The notes: generated by a model not told the origin, from the sequence alone. Numbered from the stretch's first letter, positions 35,068 through 42,869 are shown. The stretch is DNA of 64,000 nucleotides from UBA3910 sp002391465 (GCA_030054835.1 JASGVS010000012.1:84814-148813); one strand, 5' to 3'. Translations and numbers: made by a program.

Positions 35068-36483
35068 ATGCGCAAAACTAAGATTGTGTGTACCATTGGG
35101 CCAGCTAGTGAAAGCCCAGAAGCAATCCGGGCCCTGATCCGGGCCGGGATGAACGTGGCACGTTTAAACTTTTCCCATGGTACATATGAAGAGCACTTAA
35201 ATAGAATTGTTAACCTGCGGAAGGCAGCTGAAGAGTTGGGTGCCAATTTGGCCCTGCTCTTAGACATCCAAGGTCCAAAAATCCGCTTGGGCCAAATTGC
35301 AGATGCCCCCATCGATCTAGTTCAGGATCAGGAATACACTTTGACAGTAGAACCCTGTGTGGGTAACGAAGAGCGGTGTTTCGTTGACTACCCCTATCTA
35401 AACAGGGACTTGCGGCCAGGTTCGGTCATTTACATCGATGACGGTCTTTTGGAACTGCGGGTAAAGGAGATCAAAGGCTCCGATGTTATCTGCCGGGTTA
35501 TTGTGGGTGGTGAGCTCAACTCCCGTAAAGGTTTGACGCTGCCGGGGATCGATGTGGATCTTCCCCCAGTTACCAAGGAAGACGAGGAAAACATTCGTTT
35601 TGGAGTTAAACACGGGGTAGATTTTATCGCCGCATCCTTTGTAAGACGGGCTGAGCATGTGGAACAGGTCCGGCGAATTGTGCTGGAAGCAGGCGGTGAC
35701 CAGCGGATTATATCCAAAATAGAGAGCAGCGAAGGCCTGCGTAATATCGATGAAATTGTGGCAGCCTCCGATGGGATTATGGTGGCACGGGGTGATCTCG
35801 GTGTGGAGATCGCGGCCGAGGAAGTTCCCCTAGCCCAGAAGATGCTGATCAGAAAGTGCAACCTGGCCGGGAAGCCTGTGATTACCGCCACCCAAATGCT
35901 GGATTCCATGATTCGGAATCCCCGTCCTACCAGGGCAGAGGTAACGGACGTTTCGTCCGCCATTTTCGATGGTACGGACTGTGTAATGCTCTCGGGTGAA
36001 ACGGCAGTAGGCAAGTACCCGGTGCGGGCGGTTGAGGTAATGGACAGGATAGCCCGCCGCATCGAGCAGGTTCTTGACTATTCTGCTATTCTAAAGGAAA
36101 AGGTGAACGAAAGCCGCACCGCAATAGATCAGGCCCTGTCGCTGGCAGGCTGTCAGGTAACCCATGATCTAGACCTCGATGTAATCATTTGTTCTACTGC
36201 CTCAGGGGCCACTGCCAGATCCATTTCCCAAAAGCGTCCCCGGGCAACCATCTTTGCCACTTCCCCCAATGAGCGGGTTGTGCGTCAGCTCGCCCTCAGC
36301 TGGGGTGTCTATTCGGTTCACGTTAAGGAAACGAGTGACATCCATGAAATGGTGGAGGATGCCATTGCGGAAGCGAAAAAGTGCGGGTTAGTCAAACCGG
36401 GTGATGTGATCACCATGATGACGGGACAGTTTGTGGGTACTCCCGGTGGGACAAATACGCTGCAGGTACACCAAGTAGAATAG
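35068..36483 (+). CDS. pyk: Pyruvate kinase
   Basis: Transfers phosphate from PEP to ADP. 471 residues: KIVCTIGPAS start, metal and substrate residues in MVARGDLGVEI, TATQMLDSMI and LSGETAVGKYP. It lacks the C-terminal PEP-utiliser-like domain found in many Bacillus enzymes, ending just after the allosteric domain. ATG 35068 follows GAGGAGG. In an operon with pfkA. Confidence 0.96.
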   Translation: MRKTKIVCTIGPASESPEAIRALIRAGMNVARLNFSHGTYEEHLNRIVNLRKAAEELGANLALLLDIQGPKIRLGQIADAPIDLVQDQEYTLTVEPCVGNEERCFVDYPYLNRDLRPGSVIYIDDGLLELRVKEIKGSDVICRVIVGGELNSRKGLTLPGIDVDLPPVTKEDEENIRFGVKHGVDFIAASFVRRAEHVEQVRRIVLEAGGDQRIISKIESSEGLRNIDEIVAASDGIMVARGDLGVEIAAEEVPLAQKMLIRKCNLAGKPVITATQMLDSMIRNPRPTRAEVTDVSSAIFDGTDCVMLSGETAVGKYPVRAVEVMDRIARRIEQVLDYSAILKEKVNESRTAIDQALSLAGCQVTHDLDLDVIICSTASGATARSISQKRPRATIFATSPNERVVRQLALSWGVYSVHVKETSDIHEMVEDAIAEAKKCGLVKPGDVITMMTGQFVGTPGGTNTLQVHQVE

Positions 36484-36513
36484 CTTTTGCCGGAAGAATA
36501 GTAGGTGAACTGA

Positions 36514-37512
36514 TTGAAAGTAGGAAAACTGCCAGGCGCAGTGCTGCAGAAATACGTCCTGTCAACCATTGATTATCTGCGGGACGATGTCCTTGTCCAC
36601 GCGGGACTGGGCGAAGACTGCGCCGTTCTTGATTTTGGGGATGAAGTATGTCTCGTATCCAGCGATCCCATCACAGGTGCCGGTGAAGGCCTCGGTGAGT
36701 TGGCCGTCCATGTGGCCTGCAACGATATTGCAGCTAACGGCGGTACGCCGGTGGGAGTTCAGATCGTACTCTTGGCCCCGCCTGATACCCAGGAAGAACA
36801 GCTGCGGGGTATTATGACAGACATCCAAAGGACCGCTGCTGAACTAGATGTGGAAGTGATCGGCGGCCACACCGAGATAACCAGTAAGGTTGAGGACTGT
36901 ATTATCTCCGTTACTGCTATCGGGCGGGCACCCAAGGAACGCTTTGTTACGTCCCGGGGAGCAAGGCCGGGAGATGATCTAGTCATTACCAAGGGTGTCG
37001 GTATTGAAGCCACCGCCATTTTAGCCCGGGAGTATGGCCGTCTTTTGCCCTTTACAGTGACCGATGAGGAGATCCGCTCCTTTACCCAGCAGCTTTCGGT
37101 TGTTGCGGAAGGGATTATTGCTGCAGAACACGGTGTGCACGCTATGCATGATATCACCGAAGGGGGTCTCGTGGGAGCTGTGCGCGAAATGTGCCACGCT
37201 TCCCAGTGCGGTGCAGTAATCTGGGAAGAGAAGGTCCCCGTACCGGAACTAACGTACAGAATCACGACACAACTTGGCCTTGATCCCATGGCCCTCCTTT
37301 CTTCCGGTGCCATGCTGATTGCAGTTCCTAATGGTAAGGACCTTGTCAATGAACTGGCCCAACACCAAATACCCGCCTACGTAGTTGGCAGAACAACCAA
37401 GGATGAAAACGTGGTTGTTGTGCGCAGAGACGGGGTTAGGGAAGAAGTAAGCGGTCACGTGGAAGATGAGTTGTGGCGCTTTATGGCCGAACAAGGGGAG
37501 AAAAGGAGCTAA
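36514..37512 (+). CDS. AIR synthase-related protein (HypE-like)
   Basis: ATP-dependent PurM-superfamily protein, 332 residues. Hallmarks: GEDCAVLDFG, CNDIAANGGTPVGVQI, GGHTEIT, and the C-terminal glycine-rich DITEGGLVGAV. It lacks the HypE C-terminal Cys-terminated tail (it ends EQGEKRS), so it is not a hydrogenase-maturation HypE. The substrate is unknown. TTG 36514 start; last of the pfkA-pyk group, ahead of the T-box promoter. Confidence 0.85.
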   Translation: MKVGKLPGAVLQKYVLSTIDYLRDDVLVHAGLGEDCAVLDFGDEVCLVSSDPITGAGEGLGELAVHVACNDIAANGGTPVGVQIVLLAPPDTQEEQLRGIMTDIQRTAAELDVEVIGGHTEITSKVEDCIISVTAIGRAPKERFVTSRGARPGDDLVITKGVGIEATAILAREYGRLLPFTVTDEEIRSFTQQLSVVAEGIIAAEHGVHAMHDITEGGLVGAVREMCHASQCGAVIWEEKVPVPELTYRITTQLGLDPMALLSSGAMLIAVPNGKDLVNELAQHQIPAYVVGRTTKDENVVVVRRDGVREEVSGHVEDELWRFMAEQGEKRS

Positions 37513-37520
37513 AAAAGCAA

Positions 37521-37549
37521 TTGACATGCCCATTGATTGCATTTATACT
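37521..37549 (+). promoter_or_regulatory. Strong promoter of the T-box leader
   Basis: Consensus TTGACA at 37521-37526, a 17-base spacer, TATACT at 37544-37549. It starts nine bases after the preceding stop. Confidence 0.88.
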
Positions 37550-37554
37550 AATTT

Positions 37555-37828
37555 GTAATTAGTATTAGTGCGAAAAACGATGAACGGGAGAAAGTAGGTT
37601 TCAGAATCAATTTCCAGAGAGCTGGGGGTTGGTGCGACCCAGTAATTGCCTGAACTGAAGTTACACCCGGAAGTTGCCAACTGAAAGGTAAGTAGGTGCG
37701 GCCGTAAGCCGGCGTTAACGGCTGTGGGAGTGATGGCTCCCGAGAGTGAATCCTGTGCCAGATTGCACAGGATTAAGACGGGTGGTACCGCGGCTGATAG
37801 TCGTCCTGTAATAGGACGGCTTTTTTTA
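37555..37828 (+). promoter_or_regulatory. T-box riboswitch, specifier probably UAC (Tyr)
   Basis: Transcription attenuator read by uncharged tRNA. The T-box core GGGTGGTACCGCG is at about 37779-37791. Stem I shows the S-turn AGTA at 37593-37596 and the distal GGTTGGTGCGACC loop near 37626-37638. A stem III-like hairpin has AATCCTGTGC/GCACAGGATT arms, and the terminator AGTCGTCCT/AGGACGGCT with seven T runs to 37828. By alignment to other stem I structures the specifier falls on TAC at 37662-37664, followed by A. The overlapping readings TTA (37661) and GTT (37660) cannot be fully excluded. It should raise expression of the lyase when the cognate amino acid is scarce. Confidence 0.92.
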
Positions 37829-37850
37829 TTACATAAAAGGAGTGGGATCA

Positions 37851-39296
37851 ATGGGTAAGATTAGGTTTTTCAGTGGTGAAGTAATTCCGTTGGAAATGCA
37901 CAAGGCAACAATCGTACAGCGGCTCAATTTGCGACCAGTGCATGAGCGGCTCGCTGCCATCAAGGCGGCTGGATTTAACACTTTTCTGCTGCAGAACAGG
38001 GACGTTTTCCTGGATATGCTCACGGACAGTGGCGTAAACGCCATGAGCGATCGACAGCAGGCAGCCATGCTCATGGCCGATGACAGTTACGCTGGTTCGG
38101 AGACATTTACACGCCTAGACAAAACGTGTACGGAAATCTTTGGCACAACTTATTTCCTCCCGGCTCACCAGGGGCGGGCGTGCGAACATATCCTAGCTAA
38201 GGCCTTTGTCAAAGAAGGAAGCGTAGTACCCACCAACTACCACTTCACAACGACCATGGCCCATATCACTCTCCAGCGCGGCAGCATGCTGGAAATTCCA
38301 ATTGGGGAAGCCCTCAACACCGAATGCACCCATCCGTTTAAGGGGAATATGGACATTGGGCGGCTGGAGAAGGCGGTGGAGGAACTGGGCGCTGCTAGTA
38401 TAGCCTTCGTCCGCATGGAAGCGGGAACTAATCTAATTGGCGGTCAGCCCTTCTCCCTTCAAAACATAACTGAAGTAGCGCGGATCTGTAGACAGCACGG
38501 CATACTTTTGGTTCTAGACGCCAGCTTATTGGCGGACAATCTCCATTTCATTAAGGTTCGGGAGGAACAGTGCCGCGATTTAACCATCAGGCAAATTACA
38601 AGGAGAATATGCGATCTGACGGATGTAATCTATTTTTCTGCCCGCAAGCTCGGCTGCGCTAGGGGCGGGGGAATCTGCACTAGTAGGGAAGACGTTTACC
38701 TCCAGCTGCGGGAATTCATCCCCCTTTACGAAGGGTTTTTAACCTACGGGGGTATGTCGGTACGTGAGATGGAAGCCATTGCGGTTGGCCTTGAGGAGAC
38801 AATGGATGAGGATATGATCAGTCAATCTCCCCAGTTCATTGCCCATATGGCAAAAGAACTAGACCAACGGGGCATTCCCGTTGTCAAACCGGCGGGAGGT
38901 TTAGGCTGTCACCTTAATGCCCGAGCCTTTGTGGACCATATCCCTTCCCACGAGTATCCGGCGGGAGCTTTAGCGGCAGCCTTATACATCGCCAGCGGCA
39001 TTAGGGGTATGGAACGGGGCACCATGTCGGAGCAGCGGGACGAGTCCGGTAGGGAAAACCCAGCCGACTTAGAACTGCTTCGTTTAGCCCTACCCAGGCG
39101 GGTGTTCACCTTGTCACAGGTGAAATACGTTGTGGACCGCATTACTTGGCTGTATGAGAACCGGAAGCTGATCGGAGGCTTGACATTTGTCGATGAACCG
39201 AAAACGCTTCGCTTCTTCTTCGGCCGTTTAGAGGCAGCCAGCGATTGGCCAGAAAAACTGGCGGCACGCTTTAAGGCGGATCTGGGGGATCTGTAA
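37851..39296 (+). CDS. Beta-eliminating lyase, tyrosine phenol-lyase/tryptophanase family
   Basis: PLP enzyme cleaving an aromatic amino acid to pyruvate, ammonia and an aromatic product (phenol or indole). 481 residues. Features match tyrosine phenol-lyase more than tryptophanase: HFTTTMAH has Thr where tryptophanase has Asp; YAGSETF, QGRACEH and IRGMERG keep substrate- and cofactor-binding Tyr and Arg residues; SARK holds the Schiff-base Lys. One oddity is DASLLADN, where tyrosine phenol-lyase has Arg217 (DATR), so PLP electronics or substrate may differ. ATG 37851 has AGGAG eight bases upstream. Controlled by the T-box in front and ended by a terminator. Confidence 0.87.
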   Translation: MGKIRFFSGEVIPLEMHKATIVQRLNLRPVHERLAAIKAAGFNTFLLQNRDVFLDMLTDSGVNAMSDRQQAAMLMADDSYAGSETFTRLDKTCTEIFGTTYFLPAHQGRACEHILAKAFVKEGSVVPTNYHFTTTMAHITLQRGSMLEIPIGEALNTECTHPFKGNMDIGRLEKAVEELGAASIAFVRMEAGTNLIGGQPFSLQNITEVARICRQHGILLVLDASLLADNLHFIKVREEQCRDLTIRQITRRICDLTDVIYFSARKLGCARGGGICTSREDVYLQLREFIPLYEGFLTYGGMSVREMEAIAVGLEETMDEDMISQSPQFIAHMAKELDQRGIPVVKPAGGLGCHLNARAFVDHIPSHEYPAGALAAALYIASGIRGMERGTMSEQRDESGRENPADLELLRLALPRRVFTLSQVKYVVDRITWLYENRKLIGGLTFVDEPKTLRFFFGRLEAASDWPEKLAARFKADLGDL

Positions 39297-39307
39297 TTGC
39301 CCACCTG

Positions 39308-39335
39308 AAGGCCCGGTACATCCGGGCCTTGTTTT
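39308..39335 (+). terminator. Intrinsic terminator after the lyase
   Basis: Arms AAGGCCCGG (39308-39316) and CCGGGCCTT (39322-39330), loop TACAT, then GTTTT. Its core recurs in the hairpin at 39604. Confidence 0.88.
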
Positions 39336-39546
39336 GATCAAGAATCGGCTCACGCTGAGCACTGGGCTCGCCGGTGCAGTACTGCAGAAATTCGTGAATT
39401 ACAATGTTAGGGCGGCCGTGGTTCTAGATGGGGAACAGATTATGCCTGTCCGCTTCCGGGAAATGATGGTTGAGCAGGGCGCGGGTAACATATTTCGGAT
39501 CTTTACTGATCTAACCGCCGCAGTTCGGTGGCTCCAGGCGGAGTAG
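39334..39546 (+). pseudogene. Truncated DUF4180 gene remnant
   Basis: The frame encodes about 70 residues matching only the C-terminal half of DUF4180 proteins (STGLAGAVLQKFVNYNVRAAVV, then the FRIFTDLTAAVRWL end). The first codons lie inside the lyase terminator's tail and no ribosome site precedes them. The N-terminal half, normally 40-50 residues, is absent upstream in all frames. Two hairpins of almost the same sequence flank it. Best read as the remnant of a deletion, not a working gene. Confidence 0.6.
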
Positions 39547-39603
39547 TTACATGACCAAAAGGGGAAGTCTAAATCGCAAGTCGGCATAGCCAAGCTACGG
39601 TAG

Positions 39604-39628
39604 AAAGCCCGGTGTATCCGGGTTTTTT
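39604..39628 (+). terminator. Intrinsic terminator after the DUF4180 remnant
   Basis: Arms AAAGCCCGG and CCGGGTTTT (39604-39612 and 39618-39626), loop TGTAT, then TT. Nearly the same core as the hairpin at 39308. Confidence 0.82.
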
Positions 39629-39847
39629 CCGTCCAACCATGCATACTTTTGCTCCACATTTTGTTCCATTTAAAGGAAAAATACTGCAAATAAAGAATTC
39701 TCTTTACTGATCCAATCAGATCGGTGAAATTCTAGGGGAGCGTTTTGCTGTAATTGCGGAGGTGGTTAAGAAAACGGTGGTAAGCTGAAGACTCTGCGCG
39801 ATATTAATTGACGGTTGACTCTGTATTTCAAAAGTGAGGTGTCGATG

Positions 39848-41029
39848 ATGAAACGAAGAGTCAGTTGCGTCTTGACGCTGGTCCTGGTGATGGTTGTCCT
39901 CAGTATATTTCCTGTTTCGGCCTTTGTGCTTCCCGAAGGGTTTGTCTATGTAACAGACGTGATCGAAACCGCGCAGTTGGATATGCGCTATTACGGTGAT
40001 TACAATTTCGTGGGCAGAAGGATTCCCGGTTACGAGGCGCCAGTCGCAATTTTAACAGAAGAGGCGGCCGCGGCGCTGAAGGTCGCGGCGGACATCTTAG
40101 CAGAACAAGGTTACTACATTAAGATTTTTGACGCCTACCGTCCCCAAAGGGCAGTAGATTCCTTTGTGAGCTGGGCAAAGGATTTGGAAGATCAGAAAAT
40201 GAAAGACCTGTTCTATCCAGATGTGGACAAATCGAAGCTGTTTGAGTTGGGGTACATCGCAGAAAAATCCGGTCACAGTCGGGGAAGTACGGTAGATCTG
40301 ACTTTGGTCGAAATCGCCACAGGTCGAGAGGTTGATATGGGCAGCGGCTTCGACTTTTTCGGCCCCATTTCCCATCATGGAACGGACTTAATTACCCCAG
40401 AGCAGGAAGCTAATCGCAACATTCTGCGCGATGCCATGGTGGCGGCTGGGTTTAATATATATCCGGAGGAATGGTGGCATTACACCCTTAAGAACGAGCC
40501 CTATCCCAATGAGTATTTCGACTTTGAAGTGAATGTGGACGAAGCGGGGAGGACTTCAGCCATGGATGAAGTTGTAAGGCGGGCGATTGAGCAAGCTAGA
40601 AGAACGATGAACGAGAATCTGGGCGGACCCTTTGGCGCAGCCATAATTGATCCAGAGGGCAACCTTGTGTGCGTGGCCTCAAACTCGGTGTTGGGAGACA
40701 ACGACCCAACAGCCCATGCAGAGGTAAATGTCATACGCCTTGCCTGCCAAATCCTTGGGACATATGATTTGTCCGGTTATACCATTTATGCCACCGGATA
40801 TCCTTGTCCCATGTGCCTGTCTGCTATCATATGGGCGAATATCAAGGAAGTGGCGTATGGGTGCAGGCCTGAAGATGCGGAGGAAATCGGCTTTCGGGAT
40901 GACTTCATCTACCGCTTCATTGAAGGTGGCCGCCAGGACATCTCCGTCCTCAGCATAACAGAATACGGCCGGGAGCAGTGCCTAGAACTTTTCAAGGAAT
41001 ACAGTGAGTTGGGGAAAGTGATATATTAA
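39848..41029 (+). CDS. Secreted VanX-like D-Ala-D-Ala dipeptidase fused to a guanine-deaminase-like domain
   Basis: 393 residues in one open frame. Signal peptide (1-26), then a complete VanX/M15D dipeptidase: [15 protein letters not shown] with zinc ligands His143 and Asp150, and EWWHYTL with Glu208 and His211. From about residue 239 a cytidine/deoxycytidylate-deaminase-fold domain follows, closest in pattern to guanine deaminase Gua[13 protein letters not shown] (His290, Glu292), PCPMC (Cys320, Cys323), and the long GuaD-like C-terminus. Both active sites look intact. ATG 39848 lies eight bases after GAGG; the ATG at 39845 is an alternative. An internal ribosome site precedes the deaminase part, so a separate cytosolic deaminase may also be made. 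Confidence 0.88.
   Translation: MKRRVSCVLTLVLVMVVLSIFPVSAFVLPEGFVYVTDVIETAQLDMRYYGDYNFVGRRIPGYEAPVAILTEEAAAALKVAADILAEQGYYIKIFDAYRPQRAVDSFVSWAKDLEDQKMKDLFYPDVDKSKLFELGYIAEKSGHSRGSTVDLTLVEIATGREVDMGSGFDFFGPISHHGTDLITPEQEANRNILRDAMVAAGFNIYPEEWWHYTLKNEPYPNEYFDFEVNVDEAGRTSAMDEVVRRAIEQARRTMNENLGGPFGAAIIDPEGNLVCVASNSVLGDNDPTAHAEVNVIRLACQILGTYDLSGYTIYATGYPCPMCLSAIIWANIKEVAYGCRPEDAEEIGFRDDFIYRFIEGGRQDISVLSITEYGREQCLELFKEYSELGKVIY
40546..40564 (+). promoter_or_regulatory. Internal ribosome site and ATG at the deaminase boundary
   Basis: GGGGAGG at 40546-40552 is nine bases from an in-frame ATG at 40562, exactly where a free-standing GuaD would begin ([12 protein letters not shown]). Initiation here would give a 155-residue cytosolic deaminase. 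Confidence 0.55.
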
Positions 41030-41255
41030 GCACAGCGCATCGCATATCTGTCGCTGGGATTTGGATGGGCGGCTGGAAGACTGGGGAGTTTGGACTTGGC
41101 TGGCTCTGCTCGCCGGATGTGAAAGTGGTTTAACTGCTTGAGCCGAACCCCGCTGGCTCACAGACCCCATAGATGCGGTGGAAAGGCACTTGGCAAGCCG
41201 TTCGTTACCATTCAACCTAGCATATAGCTGTAGGATTTCACCTGTAGTTGAGACG
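41030..41255 (+). other. Intergenic stretch without a recognised gene
   Basis: No coding frame with a ribosome site is visible, and no known RNA class is recognised. It is GC-rich compared with other spacers, with a small hairpin TGAGCC/GGCTCA at about 41138-41159, and is followed by a strong terminator. It is the long 3' untranslated region of the dipeptidase-deaminase gene or an unidentified small RNA. Confidence 0.4.
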
Positions 41256-41298
41256 AGGCCTACTAATCGAGAGGTACTTGATTAGTAGGCCTTTTTTC
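41256..41298 (+). terminator. Strong intrinsic terminator
   Basis: Perfect 13-base arms AGGCCTACTAATC (41256-41268) and GATTAGTAGGCCT (41280-41292), then TTTTT. Confidence 0.92.
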
Positions 41299-41367
41299 GG
41301 CGCTATCGTCTTAAGGTTGGCAGCTACAGAAAAAACCCGAGATTGTCTTGACCTGTGTTGGCCACTC

Positions 41368-41396
41368 TGGACGTGAAGGGCCTAAAGGCATATAAT
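41368..41396 (+). promoter_or_regulatory. Promoter of the phosphatidyltransferase gene
   Basis: TGGACG (41368-41373), 17-base spacer, consensus TATAAT (41391-41396). Confidence 0.6.
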
Positions 41397-41534
41397 AGAT
41401 AACGGCGATTATGCATGAATGTGAAATCACTTCCAGCCCATGAAGATGTTGAGCTAATAGGAAGGGCTGGACGATTGTGTGTGGAATTAATTCAATCGCT
41501 CGAAATAAAGACAGAGAGAAATGGGAACCAGATT

Positions 41535-42113
41535 ATGACTCGAGAACAGAAAAACAAGATCCTTACTATTCCAAATATCCTTTCTTTTTTTCGCCTGTGC
41601 CTCATTCCGGTTTTTGTTTGGTTATACAGGGTTGAGCAGAGTTATTCCCTAGCAGGGGGCGTCCTTCTGCTATCCGGGTTAACGGATGTTATGGACGGAC
41701 GTATTGCCAGAAAATACAATTCCATAACGAATTTCGGCAAAGCCCTTGATCCCATCGCGGATAAGCTCACACAGGCAGTGGTACTTTTTTGCCTTGTTGC
41801 CCGCTTTCCTTTTATGATGTGGCCCCTGATTGTCTTGGTCCTAAAAGAAGTATTTGCAGGAATCACAAGCCTATTAGTTATCCACAAGACAGAGAAGGTA
41901 ATGGGCGCCGATTGGCATGGAAAGGTGTCAACTTTTTTACTCTACGCTATGATGATTATCCATGTGGTTTGGTTTGACATTTCACCTGATTTTTCAGACT
42001 TTCTTGTGGTTGTTAATCTTGTCATGATGATCATTTCATTTGTGCTTTATGCGATCCGCAACATAGGCATGTTGCTGAGCACTAAAACATATGACGACTA
42101 CGTGGATAGCTAG
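41535..42113 (+). CDS. pgsA: CDP-alcohol phosphatidyltransferase (PgsA-like)
   Basis: Membrane enzyme transferring a phosphatidyl group from CDP-diacylglycerol, probably to glycerol 3-phosphate. 192 residues from ATG 41535, with the full catalytic signature DG-x2-AR-x8-G-x3-D-x3-D (DGRIARKYNS, FGKALDPIADK) and about five helices. The frame is open back to 41415, but that part is hydrophilic and unlike the family; the TPNILSFFRL-type start supports 41535, although its ribosome site is weak. If so, the mRNA has a leader of about 130 bases. The exact acceptor alcohol is inferred. Confidence 0.85.
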   Translation: MTREQKNKILTIPNILSFFRLCLIPVFVWLYRVEQSYSLAGGVLLLSGLTDVMDGRIARKYNSITNFGKALDPIADKLTQAVVLFCLVARFPFMMWPLIVLVLKEVFAGITSLLVIHKTEKVMGADWHGKVSTFLLYAMMIIHVVWFDISPDFSDFLVVVNLVMMIISFVLYAIRNIGMLLSTKTYDDYVDS

Positions 42114-42126
42114 ACTGGAAAAACAA

Positions 42127-42155
42127 AAATCCCCAGCTTATGCTGGGGTTTTTCT
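42127..42155 (+). terminator. Intrinsic terminator after pgsA
   Basis: CCCCAGC (42131-42137) and GCTGGGG (42142-42148), loop TTAT, followed by TTTTTC. Confidence 0.9.
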
Positions 42156-42159
42156 TTGA

Positions 42160-42245
42160 TGGTGCCGAAGGAGGGAGTCGAACCCTCACGGGCCAAGCCC
42201 ACACGATTTTGAGTCGTGCGTGTATGCCAATTCCACCACTTCGGC
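42160..42245 (-). tRNA. tRNA-Leu (CAA)
   Basis: An 86-base class II tRNA with encoded CCA. Minus-strand acceptor GCCGAAG pairs with CTTCGGC, the anticodon loop CTCAAAA gives anticodon CAA (plus-strand bases 42209-42211), and a long variable arm precedes the GGTTCGACTCC T arm. Confidence 0.97.
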
Positions 42246-42266
42246 ACAAATCCTATGACATTATCA

Positions 42267-42295
42267 ATGATAACACGGAGCGGTGCTTTTGGCAA
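42267..42295 (-). promoter_or_regulatory. Promoter of tRNA-Leu
   Basis: On the minus strand TTGCCA (42295-42290), 17-base spacer, TATCAT (42272-42267). It diverges from the perR promoter. Confidence 0.7.
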
Positions 42296-42305
42296 CCGTT
42301 TTTTC

Positions 42306-42353
42306 TTGACAAAGGACCAGTTCGTGGTAAAATAATAATAGAAATTATCATTA
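42306..42353 (+). promoter_or_regulatory. perR promoter with Fur/Per-type box
   Basis: TTGACA (42306-42311) and a -10 TAAAAT (42328-42333) with a 16-base spacer. An AT-rich inverted repeat, TAATAAT...ATTATCATTA at about 42333-42353, overlaps and follows the -10. It resembles Fur-family boxes (right half ATTATCA is a consensus half site), suggesting autoregulation. Confidence 0.6.
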
Positions 42354-42372
42354 ACGGAATGGGGGGAAGAGA

Positions 42373-42780
42373 TTGAAGCCGAAAGGGTTTGTACGCAGGA
42401 CCAAGCAGAGAGAAGCAATCCTGGAAGTTTTGCAGAATACGGATCGCCATCCGACAGCTGACTGGGTCTACCAGGAAGTGCGGAAGATGATGCCGAACGT
42501 AAGCTTAGGCACTATTTATCGTAATTTAAAAGTTTTGAGCGAAAACGGCGAAATCCTGGAATTGACCTTCGGTAGTACCCATTCCCACTTCGATGCTAAT
42601 TCGGATGATCACTACCATTTTGTCTGTGAAAACTGTGATGCAATCTACGATTTGGACATGGAAGTGGCAAAGGACTTAGAAAACAGGGTAGAAAAGCGGG
42701 GGTTTCTTGTAAACACGCACCGCCTCGAGTTCTACGGACTTTGTCCTGAATGTGCTGGCGAAGAGGAAATGCAGCAGTAG
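42373..42780 (+). CDS. perR: Peroxide-responsive repressor PerR (Fur family)
   Basis: 135 residues. Winged helix (SLGTIYRNLKVL) then the dimerisation domain. The five regulatory metal ligands of PerR are at their family positions: His in DRHPTAD, Asp in HFDAN, His-x-His in DHYHF, Asp in IYDLD. The structural zinc has four Cys (CENC and CPEC). The Asp in the last site favours PerR over Fur. TTG 42373 follows GGGGGGAAGAGA. Stand-alone, probably autoregulated. Confidence 0.9.
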   Translation: MKPKGFVRRTKQREAILEVLQNTDRHPTADWVYQEVRKMMPNVSLGTIYRNLKVLSENGEILELTFGSTHSHFDANSDDHYHFVCENCDAIYDLDMEVAKDLENRVEKRGFLVNTHRLEFYGLCPECAGEEEMQQ

Positions 42781-42792
42781 GTGTTGAATAAA

Positions 42793-42826
42793 CCTGGGCA
42801 TGGAAATACCGTGCCCGGGTTTTTTT
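42793..42826 (+). terminator. Intrinsic terminator after perR
   Basis: Eleven-base arms CCTGGGCATGG (42793-42803) and CCGTGCCCGGG (42809-42819) with two G-T pairs, then seven T. Confidence 0.9.
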
Positions 42827-42840
42827 ATGCCAAAAATACA

Positions 42841-42869
42841 TAGACAGGAATTACTATATATAGTATAAT
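42841..42869 (+). promoter_or_regulatory. Promoter of nrdJ
   Basis: TAGACA (42841-42846), 17-base spacer, consensus TATAAT (42864-42869). Confidence 0.75.

Noticed and set aside
35430..36062. A 210-codon minus-strand frame
   Set aside because: Antisense to pyk; low-complexity Ser/Arg-rich product typical of an opposite-strand shadow.
36514..37512. Hydrogenase maturation protein HypE
   Set aside because: The fold matches, but the essential C-terminal Cys tail is absent and no hyp or hydrogenase gene is near.
41415..41534. Longer N-terminus of the phosphatidyltransferase
   Set aside because: The first 40 codons are hydrophilic, unlike the family, and the conserved start begins at 41535. The weak ribosome site leaves some doubt.
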